A DNA stretch of 24,101 bases from assembly GCA_002393835.1 (NCBI GenBank), contig DGTW01000114.1:1-24101 (forward strand), written 5' to 3'. Positions 14,489-21,039 of this stretch are shown here, one piece after another. The notes beneath the pieces were generated by a model. That model did not search any database and was not told the DNA's origin. It saw nothing but the letters and a program-made list of their open reading frames with translations. How positions within the stretch are numbered: position 1 is the stretch's first letter; the number at the start of each line of letters is the position of its first letter. The position numbers and the translations under genes were made by a program. The stretch comes from Treponema sp. UBA4326. Lineage in GTDB: Bacteria; Spirochaetota; Spirochaetia; Treponematales; Treponemataceae.

Positions 14489-16165
14489 TTATGCGCCCTG
14501 AGAAGTACCTGTCTTTTCGTAGTTGACTTCGGTGAATTCAACTACAGTTCCCCGTGTCGCGAACATTCCGACATACATATAATCACCGTCTATCGCAACA
14601 AAGTCAAAGTCCGTGTAAGTTTTTTTGTAAGTATTTCCGCCGTAAACCGTGGTTACTTTTACAACCTGGCCTGTGCGCTCGATGGTGAAGCTCGCAGTTT
14701 CGTCCGCTGCGTAAAGGGATGAAATCTTGTTGTCACTCACTTTGAGCGCACTTGACTCCCTGCTGAAGTTGACGGTGGTTTCCGCAGTTCCGCTTGCGTA
14801 AAGCCCGGCGGCTACATAGTTCGTGTTCACGGCGACTTTGTTGGGGGTGTAGCAGTCGTCGCGGAGCATGAGGCCGAATCCCGCCTGTTTCGTTGCAGCA
14901 GCCACTGTAAGGATTTTTGCCTTTGCGGTGAGTTTGAAGTTGTCGCTCACGGGAACCTGTCTGAAGCAGAAGGCGATTCCGTCCGCAGTGGAAGTGATTT
15001 TTCCTTTCGCTGAAGATCCTGTCTGTCCTACCTTGAAAGTTCCGCTGGAAGTCTCCGTGGCGTAGTAGCCGTTTGATGCGGCAGAAGGGTCTCCTCCGCA
15101 ATCGCCGAATCCGGTTCCATACCAGCCTTCGCTGATGGTCTTGAGGTTGTCTGCAGGCGAGTAGCTTGACCAGTCGACGGCGGTGTAGGCCACATACTTG
15201 TAATCGGGATTCTTTACCAGAGTCGAGGATTTTTCAGGCTTTGAGGTGCTCTTTACATAGAGCTTCAATGCACAGTCAGATTCCTTGATTGCCTTTGCAA
15301 TCAGGTAATCCACCATGTTCGCGCCGTAGATGTTGATGTGTGTGCCGTCGATTGTGTCAAAGTTCGGCTCCGTGTCTGATTTCCCCACCGTTACAGCATG
15401 AAAATAACGGGCTTCATCCGCTCCAAGTTCCGTGTAAAGAGCCTTTGTGAGGCTCGTCAAATCCACGACCTGAACGCTCTTTTCTGCTCCAAGCTCCACA
15501 ACGGCCTTTCCGTAGTCGCCTGTTGAAGTTATGTGCGCGCTTGCTCCTGAATAATCGTCTGATTTGTTCCAGCGAACGATTGGCGAGCAGAGGATTGGTG
15601 TGGCGCCTGCGTTCCGGGCGATTTTCACATAGTTCTCATAGAGGCTGTATTTGAAAGATGCAGAATCCGTAATGTCTTTTGAAGCGTCCGTGAACCGTTC
15701 CGAGTCATCTGATTTTTCATCGTTGTGCCCGAAACCGATGATTAAGAAATCTCCTGCTTTCATTCCGCTTTTGAGCGTGGCATAGTTATCTTCCGCCAGG
15801 AAACTCTTTGAAGAGCGGCCGGACAAGGCAAGGTTCTGGACTTTCACTTTTGAAGAAAGGAAATTTTCGAGCTGGGTTCCGTAGCCGTATCGTGGATAGA
15901 AATATGATGTGTCGTTGAAGGAGCTTACCGTAGAATCCCCCACAACCCAGAGCGTACATTCAGAGAGGGTCGAGTCGTCGTAAGCCGAGTCTGAGGCAGG
16001 CTCTGAAGAAGGGCCGCTTTCGTCCGCAGCAGTCTTTTCTCCCGAGGCTGGATTGCCCGAATCATCATCGCTGTCAGAGCATGACATGAAAATTCCGCCG
16101 CCCAAGAAAGCAAGTGTGCAGACAAGCGCAGAAATGCGTTTCATCATCAGTTTTTCTTTTTTCAT
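14489..16165 (-). CDS. Lipoprotein SGNH/CE12-type esterase (rhamnogalacturonan acetylesterase-like)
   Basis: The start is the ATG 16163-16165, eight or so nt after GGAGG; the open frame upstream of it lacks a ribosome-binding site and would spoil the signal peptide. The 558-residue protein has a lipobox GIFMSC (Cys29) and an acidic tether. The esterase domain (about 70-300) shows all four SGNH blocks: GDSTV (Ser78), LSGRSS (Gly116), GHND (Asn148) and DGTH (Asp273, His276). Sequence style is that of CE12 enzymes (RhgT/YesT type), which remove acetyl groups from rhamnogalacturonan. Residues about 365-552 form a beta-sandwich similar to one in the neighbouring pectin methylesterase. The substrate is inferred from fold and neighbours, not proven. 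Confidence 0.88.
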   Translation of the reverse strand: MKKEKLMMKRISALVCTLAFLGGGIFMSCSDSDDDSGNPASGEKTAADESGPSSEPASDSAYDDSTLSECTLWVVGDSTVSSFNDTSYFYPRYGYGTQLENFLSSKVKVQNLALSGRSSKSFLAEDNYATLKSGMKAGDFLIIGFGHNDEKSDDSERFTDASKDITDSASFKYSLYENYVKIARNAGATPILCSPIVRWNKSDDYSGASAHITSTGDYGKAVVELGAEKSVQVVDLTSLTKALYTELGADEARYFHAVTVGKSDTEPNFDTIDGTHINIYGANMVDYLIAKAIKESDCALKLYVKSTSKPEKSSTLVKNPDYKYVAYTAVDWSSYSPADNLKTISEGWYGTGFGDCGGDPSAASNGYYATETSSGTFKVGQTGSSAKGKITSTADGIAFCFRQVPVSDNFKLTAKAKILTVAAATKQAGFGLMLRDDCYTPNKVAVNTNYVAAGLYASGTAETTVNFSRESSALKVSDNKISSLYAADETASFTIERTGQVVKVTTVYGGNTYKKTYTDFDFVAIDGDYMYVGMFATRGTVVEFTEVNYEKTGTSQGA

Positions 16166-16477
16166 AAGATTCCTCCATTTTTTTGCAAGAATAAGGTAAA
16201 ACATCAGATTGAGATAATAAAGGAGTATTTTTACACTTTTCAGTCATTTATAACTGATATTATATATTTCCGCATTTTATGTGGATAATACAAAAGATAA
16301 TGTCTCAATTTTCTCCCTTTTAAATATCCGATTTTATATAATTAAAGAAAATTTCTTATAAATTAAGCAAAAAAAGATGGTTTTTATAAAAAATCTGACA
16401 GTTTGACTAAATTATCCAAAATAGGTTATCATTTCTTAAAATAATCAAAAAAAATCTCAGGCAATTGGAGAATTTCT
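16166..16477. promoter_or_regulatory. AT-rich divergent regulatory region between esterase and metalloprotease genes
   Basis: No gene fits this 312-bp stretch. It holds a minus-strand TATAAT (16259-16264) that could serve the esterase gene, a plus-strand promoter for the metalloprotease, and a 13-bp palindrome AAGAAA-A-TTTCTT (16345-16357) midway between them. Confidence 0.5.
16403..16432 (+). promoter_or_regulatory. Promoter of the metalloprotease lipoprotein gene
   Basis: TTGACT (16403-16408), an 18-bp spacer and TATCAT (16427-16432) form a good sigma-70-type promoter, with a start expected near 16439 and a leader of about 39 nt carrying TTGGAG before the ATG. Confidence 0.5.
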
Positions 16478-18439
16478 ATGAAAAAGACAATACTCTCTCT
16501 TACACTTTTAAGCCTGCTTCTCTGCATTACGGCCTGTTCTGACGAAAGCACTGATGATGCCGGGCAAAGCATTCAAAGGCAGGAGCAGACAATCACCTAC
16601 TCGGAAGGAACAAATGTTTACGAAATCAATAATGATATTGGAACGCTCACGCTGAAAGGATTTCCTGTAAACTCAACCGTCTACCTCTCAAAGACAAACC
16701 CCACGGAAACAATCGTCAGCATGGAAAACACCCACTACATCACCGGAAGCGTCGATATCAAGCTGAACAGAGAAAGCGTACAATCCCGCAGTGCAATAAG
16801 CGGTGCAAGTCCTGTTCCCGGGGCAGAAGAATCTCATCATTCATGCCAGTCAATGCATCTTGCGGAAATCACAAGAAAGCAGTGTGAAAGAATAATGCTG
16901 CAGGCAGATGCTTCAAGGGCGGCGGCGGGCACAGTTCAGCTTACCGACAAGACCATAGACCAAAACGGAAATGAAAAAGAATTCAAGCTCGGCGACACAA
17001 AGCACTTTTTCCTTGACGCAGAGACGACTGACGCAGAAAAACTTCTCTGGTGGTCGGAAGGAGAAGGAAGCCTTGAAGGCATAGGCAAAAACGCGGCCGG
17101 TGAACCAGTCTGTTATGTCTGGGTCGTTGGAGAAGTAACAGCTTACAACTTTGACGGAAGCCTTAAATTCACCGAGGAAACAACCTTGACGACTGAGGCG
17201 AGCGCAAAAAAAGGCAAAGTCAACCGCAGGATGGCACAGGATTACGCAGACGCCTTCGTAAAAATCTATGATTTGGACACAACTGTCTTCGGCGACATAC
17301 CGAGAAAGGCCTACTGCAAGGGCGACAGAAAAACAATGGACGACATGAAATATCTCAGCGAAACAGGAACCGTCATCAATCTTATCTTCTACGACATCGA
17401 CCATAAAAAAGAGAACGCCGGACTATGCGGCTTTTACTGGGGAGACAGAGATTTAAGTCCAAACGCCGACCATTACAGGGAACTTACCGGCAATTCTTAC
17501 AATGATAGTGATGTATTAAGATTCTCAAATGAAGGAAATTATATGTACATTAATTCCTATATGAGTGACAAAACAGGAAGCATGTACACGACGATTGTCC
17601 ACGAATTCCAGCACATGATTCAGCAGCAGATGAAAGGATTCGCAATAGAGCCCTTCGAATATCCTGACACAACATTCAATGAGATGCTGTCCGTGGCCTC
17701 TGAAGATCTGGTCTTCATGTTCTTCCCTGAAATCACCTATAATACGGAAACCGCAATCCTAAGCTACATGCCGGATGGACAGGCAAAGTATGTTTATAAC
17801 GGCATCGAGTACAATCCGAAAATGGAATACCTGTATTACGGAACAGGATTCTCTTTTGCGGCCTGGCTCATGCGGAAATACTCGGTCGGGGCAATTTCCG
17901 CTATCTCCAGAAATCAGTACCGTGGTATAGAGGCTGTACTGGAAGGCATAAAAACGATTGATAATAATCCGGACATAACAACAGAATCCCTGCTCAAAGA
18001 GTATTCGACAGCCTGCATTCTGGGAACAGATCAATCCAAAGAAAATACAGCCGTCATATTCAACGCATTGGCGTCCGGCATCGCAGAAGACAACACTGAG
18101 GGCTATAAATATTACTGCAAGTCCCAGGATTACGGCTATCCGCTCATCCAGATAAATATTGACGGTAAAAATAATGCGTCAACAACAGCCTTCCCCAGCA
18201 GTAGCGAGGAATACAAGAGGAAATTCCCCGATGAGGCAACAAAAAACGAATTCGGAGAATTGATTTTGCACGGCTTCAAAAAATATGCCTCAAACCAAAT
18301 CGCAGATTTACGCCCCTACGGTATGATGCTTCATGATATCGGAAAAGTATTATCATCTGACAGCGCAAGACTCACTTTCGCTTCAGACAAAAGCCCCTCT
18401 CCAAGTGAAAAATTGTATCTGCTGGTTATGAAAGAATAA
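16478..18439 (+). CDS. Lipoprotein zinc metalloprotease (HExxH, M30-like)
   Basis: This 653-residue protein has a lipoprotein signal with lipobox ITAC (Cys20) and an acidic/serine tether. The N-terminal 250 residues are beta-rich and not recognised. The catalytic region carries TIVHEFQHMIQ (His375, Glu376, His379) and a downstream FNEML with Glu402, 23 residues after the second histidine, the spacing expected for a gluzincin third ligand. The HEFQHM form and the layout resemble peptidase family M30 (hyicolysin type). It should be an envelope- or surface-attached protease. Its place among pectin esterases is unusual; it may trim plant cell-wall glycoproteins or mature the neighbouring lipoproteins, but this is guesswork. 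It converges on the second SGNH gene. Confidence 0.8.
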   Translation: MKKTILSLTLLSLLLCITACSDESTDDAGQSIQRQEQTITYSEGTNVYEINNDIGTLTLKGFPVNSTVYLSKTNPTETIVSMENTHYITGSVDIKLNRESVQSRSAISGASPVPGAEESHHSCQSMHLAEITRKQCERIMLQADASRAAAGTVQLTDKTIDQNGNEKEFKLGDTKHFFLDAETTDAEKLLWWSEGEGSLEGIGKNAAGEPVCYVWVVGEVTAYNFDGSLKFTEETTLTTEASAKKGKVNRRMAQDYADAFVKIYDLDTTVFGDIPRKAYCKGDRKTMDDMKYLSETGTVINLIFYDIDHKKENAGLCGFYWGDRDLSPNADHYRELTGNSYNDSDVLRFSNEGNYMYINSYMSDKTGSMYTTIVHEFQHMIQQQMKGFAIEPFEYPDTTFNEMLSVASEDLVFMFFPEITYNTETAILSYMPDGQAKYVYNGIEYNPKMEYLYYGTGFSFAAWLMRKYSVGAISAISRNQYRGIEAVLEGIKTIDNNPDITTESLLKEYSTACILGTDQSKENTAVIFNALASGIAEDNTEGYKYYCKSQDYGYPLIQINIDGKNNASTTAFPSSSEEYKRKFPDEATKNEFGELILHGFKKYASNQIADLRPYGMMLHDIGKVLSSDSARLTFASDKSPSPSEKLYLLVMKE

Positions 18440-18491
18440 AAAAATACCCCGCCGCAAGCAGGCGTGAATATTACGCTTCGCTTACAGCGGG
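18437..18491 (-). terminator. Intrinsic terminator after the second SGNH esterase gene
   Basis: CCCCGC (18446-18451) pairs with GCGGGG (18486-18491), with an inner stem GCGT/ACGC (18461-18475). On the minus strand the hairpin is followed by TATTTTTTTATT. It also lies immediately after the metalloprotease stop codon. Confidence 0.65.
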
Positions 18492-18517
18492 GGGATTAAA
18501 AGGCATAAGACTTTGGA

Positions 18518-20731
18518 TTAGTTGGTCACGCCTTCGACGGTGATGTTTTCCATCATAAAGCATCTTCCGCCGCCAGCATCGACCGTGGTGTTGGTCTTGA
18601 ATGCAGGATAGATTCTGATGTAAAGGCTTTCGCCGTCGTTGATGTCAAGTCCAAGGGCTTCTGAACCGCTGTCCACGGTTTTATATTCGCCGTTTTTGCT
18701 TACTCCGTCAGGAATCGTGTCTGTAAGCGGTGTCGGATTTTTGAAATCCTTGTCCGTTGAATAGTAGATTGACCACTTCATGTTACCGCTTCCGCTTGAG
18801 CCGCAGGTCATGCTGATTTTGTTCACCGTGAATGTGACTCCTGTAACAGGAACCTCAAACTGCATGTAAACATCATCAATCTTAGTGCCCGAGTCGTTCA
18901 CAGGCCATGAACCGTCTGTGCTGTTCACTCGTGCCATGAGAGCGCCGTCTTTTTCAGTTCCACGCTTTACGCTTGTTGTCGCAACCAATCCGCTCAGCTG
19001 CACATTTTCGGCTCCGACCTCGCCCTCTGGAGTGACTGTGGCAATGTTGCTGTATTTTCCGGCAGAATCAATCATTGGCCAGACGACAGTTGCCGCAGTT
19101 CCACCGGTCGAAGCCGCTTTTCCTGCTCCTGTGAGGGCAATCAGAAGCGAGCTTCCTTCTATCGTACCGGCAACAGTGTTCCCGAAGTCAGGTGTGATTG
19201 ATGTGTGGGTTACCGTAAGGTTTCCGTTGTATTCTGAAACTTCGCTTGGTGAGAATTTCACGAACACTTCTGTTCCCACAAAGTCAGCAGAAAGGGGAAT
19301 TTCCACAGAAGAAGCGTATGTGCCGTTTTCTTCCAAGCTCACGCTGTAGCCAGTCGGTGCGTTCACAGTTACAGTTCCGCTTGTGGCATTGAATGAAGAG
19401 ACTTTGAAAGAAAGGGTTTTGCTTGCATTTGGATACAGACGACCGAAGGCAAGAGAGCCTTTGTTGACCATGACGCGGGCGTCAGGGGTCTTGATGTAAT
19501 CGGTGAAGTAACCGGCTTCCTTGAGTTTGTCAACAACGATTTCGGCAAAGCGGAGTCCGCCCAAAGTCCTCTCGTGTGTCTGGTCTCCATCGACATAGAG
19601 ATAAGACATCGTTGTATCTTCTCCGAACTTCTCACAATAATCTGCGCTCAAATTGCTCAAATCCACATAGATTGCATTGTGCTTGTCTGCGACGGCTTTC
19701 ATTGCGGCAACATAATTGCCACGGCCTTTTGATTCTGCCTCATAGCTCACGCCGCCGTAAGTGGTTGCCGCGAGGGCAGTTTCAATGTTGTGGCGGCCTG
19801 CCTGATTTATTGTCGGAGTTCCCTTGAAATATGCGCGGGCAAGAGGGCTTATTAAAACCGGAATGCCGCCAAGCTCACGGGTCTCGACAACATAACGCTC
19901 CATGTAGTCGTAGAATGTTCCCGCCACGGTTCCGTTCTGGTTTGTCTGGGCGAAAGTGAACTGGTATCCGCCATCGTCATTCTTTTCATACACTTTGCGC
20001 TCGTCGTTGTGTCCGAATGAAAGGAATACAAAAGTCGGTTTGTTTGCCGCTTTATTTTCCGTAAGTTTTTTGACGACCACAGGCCATCTGGTAGATTCGT
20101 TGTGGAAGAGACGTGAAGAGCGGCCTCCATTTGAAATGTTTGTGGTCACCGTGGTTTTTGTGCTGTCGAAGAACTGTGCGAATGCCTGTCCCAGACCGTA
20201 CTGGTCAGTTTCAGAAGCGGCATAGTCTCGCATAATTGAGTCGCCGCAAGTGATGATTTCAATCTCTCCGCTTACTGTTTTTGGGTCAAAAGGATCGCTT
20301 GTGGCTTCTCGGCTTGGTTCTTTCACTTCTACACTGAATGAAACTGATTTTCCGTCCGCAGTCGCCTTTACGCTTGTTTTTCCGCCAGAAAGAGCGACAA
20401 GTTTTCCATTATTATCAAGAAAATTCACAATATACGGATTCTCTGTCGTCCAGGTCACGGTCTTTCCCTCAAGTTCCGTTCCCAAAAGCGAGAATGTATG
20501 CGTTAAATCAGGAGTTTCAAAAATATAACTGGCGGTATCTCCCCCATCCTTCGACTCTTCGTTTTCTTCCTCTTTTTCAGGCTTTGCCTCACTGCCTTCT
20601 TTTGTCACGGCAGGAGTTTCCTCATCATCACTGTCAGAACATGAAACAAAAATTCCGCCAAAACCTAACATACTGAGGGCGGCAAGGGCGAAAATACTTT
20701 TCTTCAGTTTTTCTAGAACTATTCTTTTCAT
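18518..20731 (-). CDS. Large lipoprotein SGNH/CE12-type esterase with Ig-like and C-terminal beta-sandwich modules
   Basis: The 737-residue protein starts at an ATG preceded by GGAGG. A lipobox IFVSC (Cys31) is followed by a Glu/Lys-rich tether to about 65 and a Big_2-like Ig domain (70-137). The SGNH domain (about 155-415) has CGDSIM (Ser165), NGGRSS (202-206), FGHND (Asn242) and DGDQTH (Asp383, His386). It is only distantly similar to the other SGNH esterase in the window, so the two probably act on different acetyl positions. An Ig-like domain (about 420-535) and a C-terminal sandwich (about 545-735), which resembles the last domain of the pectin methylesterase, follow. Likely role: surface deacetylation of pectin or rhamnogalacturonan. 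The extension beyond the esterase domain is large for the family. Confidence 0.88.
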   Translation of the reverse strand: MKRIVLEKLKKSIFALAALSMLGFGGIFVSCSDSDDEETPAVTKEGSEAKPEKEEENEESKDGGDTASYIFETPDLTHTFSLLGTELEGKTVTWTTENPYIVNFLDNNGKLVALSGGKTSVKATADGKSVSFSVEVKEPSREATSDPFDPKTVSGEIEIITCGDSIMRDYAASETDQYGLGQAFAQFFDSTKTTVTTNISNGGRSSRLFHNESTRWPVVVKKLTENKAANKPTFVFLSFGHNDERKVYEKNDDGGYQFTFAQTNQNGTVAGTFYDYMERYVVETRELGGIPVLISPLARAYFKGTPTINQAGRHNIETALAATTYGGVSYEAESKGRGNYVAAMKAVADKHNAIYVDLSNLSADYCEKFGEDTTMSYLYVDGDQTHERTLGGLRFAEIVVDKLKEAGYFTDYIKTPDARVMVNKGSLAFGRLYPNASKTLSFKVSSFNATSGTVTVNAPTGYSVSLEENGTYASSVEIPLSADFVGTEVFVKFSPSEVSEYNGNLTVTHTSITPDFGNTVAGTIEGSSLLIALTGAGKAASTGGTAATVVWPMIDSAGKYSNIATVTPEGEVGAENVQLSGLVATTSVKRGTEKDGALMARVNSTDGSWPVNDSGTKIDDVYMQFEVPVTGVTFTVNKISMTCGSSGSGNMKWSIYYSTDKDFKNPTPLTDTIPDGVSKNGEYKTVDSGSEALGLDINDGESLYIRIYPAFKTNTTVDAGGGRCFMMENITVEGVTN

Positions 20732-21027
20732 TTTATTACCTCCATTTTTTTGATGAAGCTTGCGGGAAACCTGCCTTACAAAAGGGGGTATGCAGACAGG
20801 TTCCCGCTCGTTTCAAGAACACTATAGTTTTTCTTCTTAGTCCAAAAGCGATATAAATTTAGATTATTCAGAAGTATATGGAAAATTTTATAGATTTTTT
20901 ATATAATTTTGACTTTCAAAGCCTCTCTGATTTTAGGCATTGCTTTTGCTATCGATAATTTTATATTTTTTGAAGAGTTTTTTACATTTTCAATGCATTT
21001 TTCGAGATAAATTTCATGAAACTGTGT
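20732..21027. other. AT-rich intergenic region upstream of esterase and regulator genes
   Basis: I see no gene here. It holds a minus-strand TATAGT (20821-20826), a leader hairpin (20762-20807) and two AATTTTATA motifs (20884-20892 and 20957-20965). The divergent esterase and regulator genes are probably controlled from it. Confidence 0.5.
20762..20807 (-). promoter_or_regulatory. Leader hairpin upstream of the second SGNH esterase gene
   Basis: GCGGGAA-A-CCTG pairs with CAGGTTCCCGC: 11 bp with one bulged A, around a 23-nt loop holding CATACCCCC on the minus strand. It lies between a possible -10 (TATAGT, 20821-20826) and the GGAGG of the gene, so it would be in the mRNA leader. It lacks a T-run, so control of translation or mRNA stability is more likely than termination. 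Confidence 0.5.
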
Positions 21028-21033
21028 TATAAT
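21028..21033 (+). promoter_or_regulatory. -10 element (TATAAT) placed for a leaderless transcript
   Basis: A perfect TATAAT ends six nt before the ATG at 21040, so transcription would start at or next to that A. No good -35 hexamer is visible at 16-18 bp. There is no Shine-Dalgarno before the ATG. Confidence 0.45.
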
Positions 21034-21039
21034 TCTTCT

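Noticed and set aside
16913..17404. 163-codon open frame on the minus strand inside the metalloprotease gene
   Set aside because: It lies wholly antisense to a gene with signal peptide, lipobox and HExxH motif, has no ribosome-binding site and no recognisable protein pattern.
18885..19349. 154-codon plus-strand open frame inside the second SGNH esterase gene
   Set aside because: Antisense to well-supported beta-sandwich coding sequence; the length follows from codon usage of the real gene.
21012..21021. Palindrome TTTCATGAAA before the regulator as an operator
   Set aside because: Only 10 bp of AT-rich sequence, expected by chance in this composition; no second copy seen in the window upstream regions.
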